A stretch of 64,000 bases of DNA from an uncultured Agrobacterium sp. Its GTDB lineage: Bacteria > Pseudomonadota > Alphaproteobacteria > Rhizobiales > Rhizobiaceae. The position numbers and the translations under genes are program-made. The first letter of the stretch is position 1. Each line of letters starts with the position of its first letter. The notes under the pieces are model-generated. The model saw only the letters and a program-made list of their open reading frames with translations. It did no database searches and was not told the DNA's origin. Positions 1-9,421 of the stretch are shown here, one piece after another. The stretch is taken from assembly GCA_913777615.1 (NCBI GenBank), contig CAJYTK010000017.1, forward strand, positions 1-64,000. Direction: 5' to 3'.

Positions 1-2
1 GC

Positions 3-524
3 CTCACCGCAGCGGCCCTGGAGAACCTCAGCACGGATAATGCTGCAGCGCTGACCAAGACGCAGGTAGCGGCTATGTCTTCTGGACAGCTGAACGCTCT
101 GTCGTCGGACGCTCTGGCAACCTTCTCCTCCGATGAGATCAAGGCAATCAGTGCCAAGGCACTGTCTGGGCTGAATGTCTCCAACCTCAGCACCGACAAC
201 ATCGCCGCTCTGACCAAGGCTCAGGTTGGCTCGCTTTCCTCGGCGCAGTTTGCAGCTCTGTCGACCGACCAGATCGAGGCGCTCACCTCCGCGCAGGTTG
301 CTGGCCTCACAGCAGCTCAGGTCGGCACACTCGACAGTGCCGAACTCGGCCTGTTCACGACGAGCGAGGTCACTGCATTCAGTGCCAGTGCCATCGCCGG
401 TCTTTCTACGGCCGCCATCGGTGGCTTGAGCACGGACCAGGCGCGTGGTCTGACGGCACAGCAGCTGCAGGCAATGAGCAATGCGCAGGTCGAGGCTGTC
501 ATCGCAGCCTACAATGGGGTCTAA
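3..524 (+). CDS. Octapeptide-repeat protein, C-terminal part (5' end outside window)
   Basis: The reading frame is open from the first bases of the window to a TAA at 522-524, so only the C-terminal 173 residues are visible. Almost all of it is an 8-residue repeat, roughly x-A/G-L-S/T-x-A/D-Q-V/I, for example EALTSAQV then AGLTAAQV. The sequence is rich in Ser, Thr, Ala and Gln and has no Cys. It ends with a short non-repetitive tail (EAVIAAYNGV). The S/T-x-x-Q pattern looks like helix capping boxes, which would suit a rod of short helices; that is inference. No enzymatic motif is visible. The next gene on the same strand is a GT41-type glycosyltransferase, so this could be a glycosylated surface or secreted protein. 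Export signals would lie upstream of the window. The function is unknown. Confidence 0.75.
   Translation, partial: LTAAALENLSTDNAAALTKTQVAAMSSGQLNALSSDALATFSSDEIKAISAKALSGLNVSNLSTDNIAALTKAQVGSLSSAQFAALSTDQIEALTSAQVAGLTAAQVGTLDSAELGLFTTSEVTAFSASAIAGLSTAAIGGLSTDQARGLTAQQLQAMSNAQVEAVIAAYNGV
24..491 (+). repeat. Tandem 24-bp (8-residue) coding repeat with 159-bp superperiod
   Basis: Degenerate 24-base units run in phase through the reading frame. From about residue 75 of the visible part there are eleven consecutive octapeptides without a gap (GSLSSAQF to QAMSNAQV). A longer motif around NLSTDN-x-AALTK-x-QV occurs twice, starting at bases 24 and 183, exactly 159 bases (53 codons) apart. This shows a second, larger repeat level. 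DNA identity between units is moderate, so the repeat is old or under protein-level selection. Confidence 0.8.
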
Positions 525-942
525 GACAAACGATCCATGTCCGTAAATCGTATCGACTTACGGGTAGCAGATTGACCAACGGCGCGGCGGCAAGCCGCGT
601 CGTCCATTTCTTTGCAAAACGCTCCGAGGCATCGTGCGTTATGGAGGTCCGTGACGCTTGAGATGTTCGCGGCCCTGCTGCACGTTGATAAGCGTCTTCG
701 GGGAAGCCAATCTCGACGGCGCGATCCGGATCGCAGCCGCTTCTCTCTTCAGTCTGAAGGTGATATCTTTTATCGCTCAAGAAACTCGCCGCTAGAGAAA
801 CCTTTTCCCGACAGAAGATGGCTTTAAGTCCGGCAGTTTTGTGAAGTAAAACACATCCAGCCACAGGCAAGTTATTAGCGATAATAAAGAACCGTGCATC
901 TCCACGCCGTTCATTAGCTTTTTAGCCCTGTTGCAGGATGTC
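525..942. other. 418-base intergenic gap, no convincing gene
   Basis: Between the repeat protein and the glycosyltransferase I see no recognisable gene. An imperfect hairpin at 541-563 (10-base arms, one mismatch, 3-base loop) lies just after the stop codon. A second small GC-rich hairpin (CGCGGC/GCCGCG) is at 583-599. Neither is followed by a T-run, so at best they are weak terminators. The rest, from about 750 to 930, is AT-richer and probably holds the promoter of the downstream gene, but no clear -35/-10 pair was found. Confidence 0.4.
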
Positions 943-2982
943 ATGACAGCCAGCCCCGTTTCACCTCCGCATGACGTCTCCACTCCATCCGCTCTCGATC
1001 TCGCGAGGAGCCAACGACTGGGCGTGATGGAATTGTTGACTGTAACCGAGGCGCTGAACGCTGCAGGTCAGTCGGCTGCGGCAGCGGAGCTCTATAAGAC
1101 CTGGGTTGCCTTCAACGACAGCAACCCTGCGATCCATATGGCCTACTTCAATTACGCCGTGACGCTGAACAAGCTCGGAGATCGAGCCGGTGCCGTCCAG
1201 GCTTTCCGTGCGTGCATCAAGGCTGAGCCAAATTTTGCGCCGGGTCACATCAACCTCGGGCGAGTGCTCGAGGACGCAAGTTTGATCGGCGATGCGGTGG
1301 AGCAATGGTCGAAATTTGCCGAAGCGACCAAAAGTGTCGATGCCGATGCGGTGCAACACCGATATATGGCATTACAGAACATCGGTCGTGTTCTTGAGGG
1401 TACGGAAAGGATGGAGGAGGCGGAAAGCGCCTTGCTGGGCGCATTCGAGCTTCGTCCGGAATCGCCGGAATCCGGCCAGCACTGGCTGTCTTTACGTCAG
1501 CGCCAGTGCAAATGGCCGCTGCTTGTTCCTTCCAGCCACATCCCGCCGCGCAAGATGATGGACGCCATGTCTTCGCTGACGCTAAGCTGTTATGCCGATG
1601 ATCCAATGTTCCAGCTTGCAAAGGCATATCGCTACAGCAAGATGTTGGTCGGTACGCCGCCCGATCCCGGTTGCTTCCCGCGTCGGTCGCCAAAACAAAA
1701 ATCCGGAACGGGCGAAAAGCTGCGGGTCGGCTATCTTTCATCGGATCTGCGCGACCATGCTGTGGGTTTCGCTCTGTGCGAGGTTCTGGAGCTGCACGAC
1801 AAAAACAATCTCGAGGTTTTCGCTTACTACTGCGGGCCAGCACGGACCGGCGACGCGACGCAATATCGCATAAAAGCAGCCGTTCATACCTGGCAGGATA
1901 TCCACTCTTTGGATGACGCCGCGGCTGCATCTCTGATCATCGCCGATGAAATCGATATCCTGATCGACGTGAACGGGTATACCAAGGACGCAAGGGCAAG
2001 GATATTTGCGTATCGTCCTGCGCCGATCATCGTCAGTTTCTGCGGTTATCCCGGGTCGGTGGGTAGTCCTTTCCACCAGTATCTGATTTCAGACGGCTAC
2101 ATGATACCGCCGGAAAACGAAATCTATTACTCTGAGAAAGTTCTGCGCATCGCCTGCGATCAGCCGCTCGACCGCAAGCGTCCCATTGCTGCTCGACCAA
2201 CCCGCGCCGACGTCGGTCTGCCGGAGGATGCGTTCGTCTATGCCAGCTTTAATGGCATGCAAAAGATTACCGAGGAATGCTTCACGCGCTGGATGACGAT
2301 CCTTTCAAACACATCTGGCAGCCTGCTTTGGCTGCTGGGAGGTGGGGAGGACGTCAATCAGCGACTGAGAGAGTTTGCGCAAAACTGCGGCGTGTCTGCC
2401 GACAGGCTGGTGTTTGCCTCAAAAGTTCCCAATCCCCACCACATCGCTCGCATCGGCGTCGCGGATCTGTTTCTCGATACATTTCCCTATGGCGCTCATT
2501 CGACCGCGGCAGACGCGATCACATCGGGTCTGCCGGTCCTCACGATGTCGGGCAAGACATTTGCCGCCCGCTTCTGCGGCAGCATCGTCACCGCCGCAGG
2601 TGTTCCGGAAATGATTTGCAGCTCGCCGGACGATTATGTCGCTCGCGCCATCGGTTTTGAGCGGGATCGAAAAAGCCTCCTCGCGGTTAGAGAATCGATT
2701 GCACGGCAACGCGAAACCAGCGTATTGCGTGACATTCACGCCCTGGCGCGGCGTCTGGAGGAGCTATTCTGGCAGATGCAGGGTGAATGCGAACGCGGCG
2801 AGACCCCGGTCCCGGACCTGACCAATCTCGATCTCTACTATGAACTGGGCGTCGAATCCGTACTGGAGAATATCGAATTCGAGGACGAGCAAAGTTATCG
2901 CAATCGTTACCGCAAGAAGCTCGCGCACCGGCACGACTATTCGCCTATTCCCTATGATAAACGCCTTTGGCAGAAGCCCTGA
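943..2982 (+). CDS. TPR / SPINDLY-type O-GlcNAc transferase-like glycosyltransferase (GT41)
   Basis: A 679-residue protein. The N-terminal third (about residues 20-200) reads as tetratricopeptide repeats, with motifs such as AAELYKTWVAFNDSNPAIHM and the segment around APGHINLGRVLEDA. The C-terminal two thirds match the GT41 (OGT/SPINDLY) catalytic region: LSSDLRDHAVGFAL, DVNGYTKDARARIFAYRPAP, CGYPGSVG, a LLWLLGGGED strand, and LFLDTFPYGAHSTAADAI near the nucleotide-sugar site. Family members move a sugar from a nucleotide donor to Ser/Thr of proteins in the cytoplasm; donor and acceptor here are unknown. ATG 943 is preferred over TTG 931 because AGGA lies 4 bases before it. The repeat protein upstream, rich in Ser and Thr, is a natural candidate acceptor, but that is inference only. 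Confidence 0.85.
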   Translation: MTASPVSPPHDVSTPSALDLARSQRLGVMELLTVTEALNAAGQSAAAAELYKTWVAFNDSNPAIHMAYFNYAVTLNKLGDRAGAVQAFRACIKAEPNFAPGHINLGRVLEDASLIGDAVEQWSKFAEATKSVDADAVQHRYMALQNIGRVLEGTERMEEAESALLGAFELRPESPESGQHWLSLRQRQCKWPLLVPSSHIPPRKMMDAMSSLTLSCYADDPMFQLAKAYRYSKMLVGTPPDPGCFPRRSPKQKSGTGEKLRVGYLSSDLRDHAVGFALCEVLELHDKNNLEVFAYYCGPARTGDATQYRIKAAVHTWQDIHSLDDAAAASLIIADEIDILIDVNGYTKDARARIFAYRPAPIIVSFCGYPGSVGSPFHQYLISDGYMIPPENEIYYSEKVLRIACDQPLDRKRPIAARPTRADVGLPEDAFVYASFNGMQKITEECFTRWMTILSNTSGSLLWLLGGGEDVNQRLREFAQNCGVSADRLVFASKVPNPHHIARIGVADLFLDTFPYGAHSTAADAITSGLPVLTMSGKTFAARFCGSIVTAAGVPEMICSSPDDYVARAIGFERDRKSLLAVRESIARQRETSVLRDIHALARRLEELFWQMQGECERGETPVPDLTNLDLYYELGVESVLENIEFEDEQSYRNRYRKKLAHRHDYSPIPYDKRLWQKP

Positions 2983-3020
2983 GGCAGGATCGCCGGGACC
3001 TCCCGTTCAATGTGATGAGA

Positions 3021-4940
3021 TTACCCGGCGTAGCCGATGCCAACCTGCTTCTGGCCAAGAGCCTGAAACACCGTCTTGATGATGCCGGCGCGGTCTAGGC
3101 CCGCTTCCGCATACATGGTTTCGGGCTTTGCCTGTTCGACCCATTGATCGGGCAACGTCAGCGTGCGGACCTTGATGCCGGTGTCAAGCAAACCGGCCCC
3201 GGCCATAAAGTGCAGAACTTGCGCTCCAAAGCCACCGGAAGAGCCTTCTTCGATTGTGACGAGAACTTCGTGATGGCTCGTCAACTGGCGGATAAGCTCG
3301 AGGTCGAGTGGCTTGGCAAAGCGTGCGTCCGCAACCGTCGTGAACAGCCCGGCGGCATCGAGGTCCTCGGCTGCCGCCAAACACTCGGCCAGGCGCGTGC
3401 CGAAAGAAAGAAGCGCGATCTTCGATCCCTCTTTGATGACGCGGCCTTTACCAATTTCCAGGAGTTCGCCGCGCACTGGCATGTCTATGCCAACACCTTC
3501 GCCGCGCGGATAGCGGAAGGAGATCGGGCCATCGTCATAGGCAGCAGCAGTACGGACCATATGCTTCAATTCCGCCTCGTCTGAGGCGGCCATCACCACC
3601 ATACCGGGTAGGGTAGCAAGGAAGGTGGTGTCGAACGAACCGGCATGGGTGGGTCCGTCCGCACCGACAAAACCGGCGCGATCGATCGGAAAACGCACCG
3701 GCAAGCCCTGAAGCGCGACATCGTGGACCAACTGGTCGTAACCGCGTTGCAGAAAGGTGGAGTAGAGCGCGCAGAATGGCTTGTAGCCTTCTGCGGCAAG
3801 ACCTGCGGCAAAGGTTACGGCATGCTGCTCGGCGATACCGACGTCGAAGGTGCGTTTGGGAAAGAGCTCGGCGAGCTTATCGAGACCCGTGCCGTTCGGC
3901 ATCGCGGCGGTAACGCCGACGATCTTGTCGTCCAGTTTTGCTTCCTGCACCAGCGCTTCTGCGAATACAGAGGTATAGCTCGGCGCGTTCGGCTTTGCCT
4001 TGGCCTGCGTGCCGGTAATGACATCAAACTTGTTGACGCCATGATACTTGTCGGCAGCGGCTTCGGCAGGCGCGTAACCCTTGCCCTTCTGTGTCACGAC
4101 ATGGATCAGCACCGGACCCTTCTGATTGTCGCGCACATTGCGCAGCACAGGCAGAAGATGGTCGAAGGAATGGCCATCGATCGGGCCGATATGGTAGAAG
4201 CCGAGCTCTTCGAACAACGTGCCTCCGGTCACATAACCGCGTGCATGGGTTACGGCGCGGGTAATGGCGCGGTCGATCGTCTTGCCGAGATAGGCGGTCA
4301 GCTTCTTGCCGAAATCGCGAAAGCCCATATAGGTGCGGCCCGATGCCAGACGCGCCAGATAAGCGCTCATGGCGCCGGTCGGCGGTGCGATCGACATGTC
4401 GTTGTCGTTGAGGATGACGATCAACCGCGCGTCCAGCGCACCGGCATTGTTCAGTGCTTCGAAGGCCATGCCAGCCGACATGGAGCCATCGCCGATGATC
4501 GCAATCACCTTGCGGTCGCTGCCATCCAGCTCCGCCGCGACGGCCATGCCAAGACCGGCGGAAATCGATGTGGAAGAATGCCCAGCGCCGAAATCGTCAT
4601 ATTCGCTTTCGGCGCGCCGTGTGAAGCCGGAAAGCCCCCCTTCCTGGCGCAGCGTGCGAATGCGATCGCGCCGTCCGGTCAGGATCTTGTGTGGATAACA
4701 TTGATGGCCGACATCGAAGATAAGGCGGTCGTCAGGCGTATTGAAAACCTTGTGGATCGCGATTGTCAGTTCCACAACGCCGAGGCCAGCACCCAAATGT
4801 CCGCCTGTCTTGGAAACGGCGTCGATCATCTCGTCGCGCAGTTCCCGTGCAAGCTGCGGCAGGTCGCGATCCTCGATTGCTTTGAGATCGGACGGGAATT
4901 TCACCCGGTCAAGCAATGGTGTGTCTGGCATTCCGGTCAA
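3021..4940 (-). CDS. dxs: 1-deoxy-D-xylulose-5-phosphate synthase
   Basis: Joins pyruvate and glyceraldehyde 3-phosphate to form DXP, the first step of the MEP isoprenoid pathway and a supply for thiamine and pyridoxal synthesis. A thiamine-diphosphate enzyme of 639 residues, the usual length. Visible marks are the TPP-binding [18 protein letters not shown] followed by NDND, the [15 protein letters not shown] segment of the transketolase pyrimidine domain, and a C-terminal transketolase domain ([11 protein letters not shown]). The frame can begin at TTG 4940, with AAGG upstream, or at ATG 4931; the choice is open. It is the last gene of a minus-strand series after xseB and pirin. The next gene, the glycosyltransferase, converges on it with a 38-base gap. 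Confidence 0.97.
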   Translation of the reverse strand: MTGMPDTPLLDRVKFPSDLKAIEDRDLPQLARELRDEMIDAVSKTGGHLGAGLGVVELTIAIHKVFNTPDDRLIFDVGHQCYPHKILTGRRDRIRTLRQEGGLSGFTRRAESEYDDFGAGHSSTSISAGLGMAVAAELDGSDRKVIAIIGDGSMSAGMAFEALNNAGALDARLIVILNDNDMSIAPPTGAMSAYLARLASGRTYMGFRDFGKKLTAYLGKTIDRAITRAVTHARGYVTGGTLFEELGFYHIGPIDGHSFDHLLPVLRNVRDNQKGPVLIHVVTQKGKGYAPAEAAADKYHGVNKFDVITGTQAKAKPNAPSYTSVFAEALVQEAKLDDKIVGVTAAMPNGTGLDKLAELFPKRTFDVGIAEQHAVTFAAGLAAEGYKPFCALYSTFLQRGYDQLVHDVALQGLPVRFPIDRAGFVGADGPTHAGSFDTTFLATLPGMVVMAASDEAELKHMVRTAAAYDDGPISFRYPRGEGVGIDMPVRGELLEIGKGRVIKEGSKIALLSFGTRLAECLAAAEDLDAAGLFTTVADARFAKPLDLELIRQLTSHHEVLVTIEEGSSGGFGAQVLHFMAGAGLLDTGIKVRTLTLPDQWVEQAKPETMYAEAGLDRAGIIKTVFQALGQKQVGIGYAG

Positions 4941-5023
4941 ATCGTTTGGCCTTCGTGTTCTTTAAATGCACCCTTTAGATGGGGGAGAGTGCAGCCTTCG
5001 GCAAGCAGTTCTTCGTTCTACAG

Positions 5024-5118
5024 CATCGGCCCGAAAATCGAAATCGATTTTCGGGAGAGCCCGATGGGTCAATTCAAGCAGTCCAGAGCGTCCATTGCGC
5101 ATCCGTAGGGACGGCGCT
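5024..5118. repeat. Palindromic intergenic repeat element (two hairpins)
   Basis: Hairpin one has perfect 11-base arms CCCGAAAATCG (5030-5040) and CGATTTTCGGG (5045-5055) with loop AAAT. It is extended by outer arms CATCGG (5024-5029) and CCGATG (5061-5066) across an asymmetric bulge. Hairpin two pairs AGCGTCC (5087-5093) with GGACGGCGCT (5109-5118) around a 15-base loop. From memory, this two-part shape resembles the short palindromic mosaic elements scattered between genes in Rhizobiaceae. It sits between pirin and dxs. I found no second copy in this window. Confidence 0.6.
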
Positions 5119-5128
5119 TTATCGAATT

Positions 5129-6052
5129 TCAGCCTTTGGGCAAAGGCACAAACTCGTCTTCATCGCCCGGCACGATATCGAAACGTCCGGTTCTCCACTC
5201 TTCCTTGGCCTGCTCTATGCGTTCTTTTGATGACGATACGAAATTCCACCAGATGTAACGCCGCGAGTTCAAAGCGGCACCCCCAAAGAGCATGATATGA
5301 CAACCATCGGCGCCGCCCTTCAGCGTAATATCGTCGCCAGCGCGAAAGGCGAGCAACTGGTCGCAGGCAAAGATGTCGCCGGCGACTTCCAGCGAACCGG
5401 ACAGAATATAAATCGCGCGCTCCTCGTGATCGGCTGGAAACGGGAACTTCGCACCGGCTTCGAGCGAAAGATCGGCATAGAGCGTGTCGGTAAAGGTTTT
5501 GACCGGCGAGCGTAGCCCCGCGAAGTCTCCGATGACGACGCGCCCCGTTGCGCCGGTGGCATCGATAAGCGGCATGGCACCCCGCTCGGTATGGGAGAAC
5601 TCCGGTGCGATTTCTTCTCTATCGTCGGGAAGCGCAAGCCACGTCTGAAGACCGGACATGGAGAAGGGGTGTCCGCGCAGATTCTCCGGTGTCCGCTCGG
5701 AGTGAACGATGCCTCGGCCCGCCGTCATGAGATTGATATCGCCAGGACGTACCACAATTTCAGTACCCAGACTGTCGCGATGCTTGATCTCGCCATCGAA
5801 GAGATAGGTGACGGTGGAAAGCCCGATATGGGGATGAGGCTTCACATCGAGCGCTTCCCCGGCTTTCAGAATAGCGGGCCCCATTCTGTCGAAGAAGATG
5901 AATGGGCCGACAAGGCGACGATCGCGGGTTGGCAAAGCACGACGGACAGAAAATCCGCCGATGTCGCTTGAGCGCGGAACGATCAGGTTTTCAATCGCAT
6001 CGCACGCGAAGGCATCACCAGCGGCGGGATCGTTGCCTGGGAAAAATGACAT
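5129..6052 (-). CDS. Pirin family protein
   Basis: A 307-residue bicupin. The N-terminal cupin carries the metal-binding pattern PHPHIGLSTVTYLF, followed by the HSERTPE segment; the two His of PHPH plus later His and Glu are the iron ligands known in pirins. Some pirins act as quercetin dioxygenases and others are redox or regulatory partners; the role here cannot be read from sequence. ATG 6052 is chosen over the upstream in-frame start because GAGGAG sits 8 bases before it. The gene lies between xseB and dxs on the same strand and is separated from each by non-coding sequence that holds palindromes (6110-6131 and 5024-5118), so it may have its own promoter. Confidence 0.9.
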   Translation of the reverse strand: MSFFPGNDPAAGDAFACDAIENLIVPRSSDIGGFSVRRALPTRDRRLVGPFIFFDRMGPAILKAGEALDVKPHPHIGLSTVTYLFDGEIKHRDSLGTEIVVRPGDINLMTAGRGIVHSERTPENLRGHPFSMSGLQTWLALPDDREEIAPEFSHTERGAMPLIDATGATGRVVIGDFAGLRSPVKTFTDTLYADLSLEAGAKFPFPADHEERAIYILSGSLEVAGDIFACDQLLAFRAGDDITLKGGADGCHIMLFGGAALNSRRYIWWNFVSSSKERIEQAKEEWRTGRFDIVPGDEDEFVPLPKG

Positions 6053-6109
6053 GGGATTTCTCCTCAATCATGGGTCACCCGCAGACTACCACGATTTGAT
6101 GCAGTGCGT

Positions 6110-6131
6110 GAGCGTTCTCTCAAGAACGCTC
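6110..6131. promoter_or_regulatory. Perfect 22-bp inverted repeat upstream of pirin
   Basis: GAGCGTTCT (6110-6118) and AGAACGCTC (6123-6131) are perfect 9-base arms around CTCA. The site lies about 58-79 bases before the pirin start and 80 bases after the xseB stop. There is no T-run on the minus strand after it, so an operator upstream of pirin is as likely as a terminator of xseB. Confidence 0.45.
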
Positions 6132-6211
6132 GGGCTGGGCATTCGGTGTTGCCGCGCTCGTCATCGCAAGGCCGCCAAAATGCCGCCGGCGAGCTAGGAT
6201 CAGTTAGAGCC

Positions 6212-6466
6212 TTATTCGCCGTCGAGCGGCTCAACGCCCTGCGGCTTGCCTGCGCGATCCAGGCGAATCTTCTCGATGCGCTTTTCTGCGGTCGTCAGCA
6301 ACGCTTCGCAATGTTTCTTCAGGGCTTCTCCCCGCTCATAGATGGCGATGGATTCATCCAGGGCTACATCGCCGCGTTCCAAGCGGGCAACAATGCTTTC
6401 CAGCTCAGCGACGGCCTTTTCAAAAGAATAACCGCTGACATCGGCTGTGTTGGCATTTTCCGTCAT
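6212..6466 (-). CDS. xseB: Exodeoxyribonuclease VII small subunit
   Basis: An 84-residue subunit of exonuclease VII, which with XseA degrades single-stranded DNA to oligonucleotides in the cytoplasm. The family signature is clear: [20 protein letters not shown], then [23 protein letters not shown] and a charged helix ending [13 protein letters not shown] 6466 is chosen because AAGGG lies 6 bases upstream; a TTG at 6472 is in frame but less likely. The start lies 2 bases beyond the stop of the HDAC-like gene, so the two are almost certainly translated from one message. No xseA is present in this window. Confidence 0.95.
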   Translation of the reverse strand: MTENANTADVSGYSFEKAVAELESIVARLERGDVALDESIAIYERGEALKKHCEALLTTAEKRIEKIRLDRAGKPQGVEPLDGE

Positions 6467-6468
6467 GT

Positions 6469-7404
<936 letters not shown>

Positions 7405-7439
7405 GATTGGCTTACTCCTGAAACGCGTGAAACTTTGAG

Positions 7440-8003
7440 TTAGGCCCGCTGCGGTAGCAGTGGATAGCCAGCCATCACGGCACGACCGGCAAGCGCTGCC
7501 ACCACGGCCTTGATCAGATCGCCCGGAATGAAGGCCATGGAACCGAGGAAGGCCTTGCTGAAGCCGATACCGGTTGCAACGGCAAGATAGGTAATCCCAA
7601 AGGCGTAAAGCACGATCACGCCACCGGCGACGCTTGCCAAGAAGAAGCCGAGGCCCTGGGTCAATGCAGGCTGGCTTGCTTTTACAAGGTGCTCCGAAAG
7701 AGTGCCGGTCACGAAAGCCGCAGCGATCCAGCCGATCAGGAAACCCGTCGTCGGCGTGGTGAAAATGGAGAGCCCACCTCTGCCGCCCGACAGAACAGGC
7801 AGGCCGATGGCTGCAATCAGGATCGTCAGCAACACGGCAAGCGCGCCGCGCTTGGCGCCTAGCACGACGCCTGCAAGCATGACACCCAGCGATTGAGCCG
7901 TGATCGGAACGGGAATGAAGCCGAGTGTAATGGGCGGCAACAAGCCGAGCGCGATGATGATGGCTGAAAACAGCGAGATCAGAACGAGGTCACGGGTTTT
8001 CAT
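7440..8003 (-). CDS. bioY: Biotin ECF transporter substrate-binding (S) component BioY
   Basis: A 187-residue integral membrane protein with about six hydrophobic segments. The start MKTRDLVLISLFSAIIIALG and later GLPVLSGGRGGLSIFTTPTT are typical of BioY, including the glycine-rich loop near the biotin site. It binds biotin and, with BioN and BioM, imports it. Its ATG overlaps the bioN stop by 4 bases (ATGA), showing translational coupling. It is the last gene of bioM-bioN-bioY. Confidence 0.96.
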   Translation of the reverse strand: MKTRDLVLISLFSAIIIALGLLPPITLGFIPVPITAQSLGVMLAGVVLGAKRGALAVLLTILIAAIGLPVLSGGRGGLSIFTTPTTGFLIGWIAAAFVTGTLSEHLVKASQPALTQGLGFFLASVAGGVIVLYAFGITYLAVATGIGFSKAFLGSMAFIPGDLIKAVVAALAGRAVMAGYPLLPQRA

Positions 8004-8632
8004 GAGGCGTCTCCCTTTTGTCTGAGTGAGGTTTGACCTCTGAAGCCGCGCGCGTCAATGGCGTCGGCGATCGTGTCGGCATCCTTCAACGTCATAATGA
8101 TGAGCGGTACGAGAATGCTTGTCAGTTTGACTCGGCTGCCGCGGGCGCGATGCGCGTCGCTCAATGTGTGATACCGGCTGATAATATCCGGTACGAACCG
8201 AACGACGAGACCGACCGCAAGCCCGACGTCTGACGCCTTCGCCAGACCAAGCTTTTCCAAGGGGCGCAGCGCGTATGTGATTTCATCCATGAACTGCGAA
8301 ATGCTGACGCTCGCTGTCACCGCAGTTGCCAGCAATGTCAGCGCGCTCAATCTCAGCAGCGTCACCAAAGCATCCATCGGCGGGACGAGAAGGAAGCTAA
8401 AGGCTGCAATAGAGGCTATGGTGAGAAAGACGGGACGAAGCCTTGAGAAAGTACCGCGCAGACCAAGATGCGCTTGCCAGAGGATGAGGACTGCCAGGAT
8501 GACGGCTATGCTCAACAGGGCAGGGTCGCGGGTGAGAAAAAGCCCGACGCTGAAAACCGCAAGCGTAACGAGCTTCATGCGTGGCGAAAGTCGATAAAGC
8601 CAGCCCGTTCCTTCGGCGTAAAGGCTTTTCAT
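8000..8632 (-). CDS. bioN: Biotin ECF transporter transmembrane (T) component BioN
   Basis: A 210-residue membrane protein and the T component coupling BioY to the ATPase. The two short Ala-Arg-Gly motifs of energy-coupling T proteins are visible in its cytoplasmic part: HRARGSRVK and DARGFRG. Four to five hydrophobic segments precede them. Start and stop overlap bioM and bioY by ATGA on both sides. Confidence 0.95.
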   Translation of the reverse strand: MKSLYAEGTGWLYRLSPRMKLVTLAVFSVGLFLTRDPALLSIAVILAVLILWQAHLGLRGTFSRLRPVFLTIASIAAFSFLLVPPMDALVTLLRLSALTLLATAVTASVSISQFMDEITYALRPLEKLGLAKASDVGLAVGLVVRFVPDIISRYHTLSDAHRARGSRVKLTSILVPLIIMTLKDADTIADAIDARGFRGQTSLRQKGDAS

Positions 8633-9309
8633 TGCAGGGCAATCTCCCGGTACCGGGCAATGACATCCTGCGGCTTGCCATCCGCCGCAAGCCTACCCTG
8701 ATGAAACAGCAGGACGCGGTCGAACGCCTCGACAAGCGGAAGATCGTGGGTGATCACGATCACATCCTGCTCAAGTCCCAGAATAGTCCGCTCTACCAGC
8801 GCCCGGTTTTTTAAATCGAGTTGGTTCGTAGGCTCGTCGAGTATGAGGATTTTCGGACCGGTGATGGAAAGGGCCGCAAGTGCTGCGAGTTGCAACTCGC
8901 CGCCAGACAGTTCATGGGCGCGGCGATCTGCGAGGTGGTCGATGCTAAAGCGCTGTAACGTCGCCCGTACCGCCTCATCGACGATAGTCTTGTGCAGGCC
9001 ACGGTTTTTCAATCCAAAGGCAATGTCGTCGCGGATAATCGGCAGGATGATCTGGTTCTGTGGATTCTGAAAGACGAAGCCTACTTTTTTCAAAACGGCA
9101 TCGGCATCCTTGACCGTATCGAGCCCGTTGACGATGACCCTGCCGCTTATCGGTTTGGTCAAGCCGTTAATCATCCGCGCGAAGGTCGTCTTACCCGAAC
9201 CATTCAGACCGACGATGCCGATGCGTCTTTCGTGAAGCGAAACATCGAGCGGCGCAAGCGCCATCCGCCCTTCGAAAGTCACACTCGCATTCTGGAAATG
9301 AATGTCCAC
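8629..9309 (-). CDS. bioM: Biotin ECF transporter ATPase BioM
   Basis: A 226-residue ABC ATPase energising biotin uptake. Walker A is GLNGSGKTT, the signature is LSGGELQLAALAAL, and Walker B is ILILDEPTNQLDL, with the switch His in VITHDLPLVEAF. The start is GTG 9309 with AAGGA 7 bases upstream. It is the first gene of bioMNY. Upstream, TTATCT (9320-9325) and CTATAA (9338-9343) each match one half of the BioR operator known in alphaproteobacteria (TTATCTATAA). No complete box is seen, so BioR control is only a possibility. Confidence 0.95.
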   Translation of the reverse strand: MDIHFQNASVTFEGRMALAPLDVSLHERRIGIVGLNGSGKTTFARMINGLTKPISGRVIVNGLDTVKDADAVLKKVGFVFQNPQNQIILPIIRDDIAFGLKNRGLHKTIVDEAVRATLQRFSIDHLADRRAHELSGGELQLAALAALSITGPKILILDEPTNQLDLKNRALVERTILGLEQDVIVITHDLPLVEAFDRVLLFHQGRLAADGKPQDVIARYREIALQ

Positions 9310-9421
9310 GCCGTTGTCCTTATCTGTTCACGCGTTCCTATAAACGCAAAGAGGCGTTGACGAAATCAGGAACAAAAAAAGAACATTGATTTTGCAGCAA
9401 CGCAATCCTAGACTGTTTGGC

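Noticed and set aside
499-870. Possible 123-codon gene on the minus strand in the first gap
   Set aside because: No ribosome site, no domain and no matching neighbour. It overlaps the end of the repeat gene.
3645-5108. Long open frame on the + strand opposite dxs
   Set aside because: It is antisense to a complete, well-conserved dxs and its translation has no recognisable domain. It is explained by high GC and codon bias.
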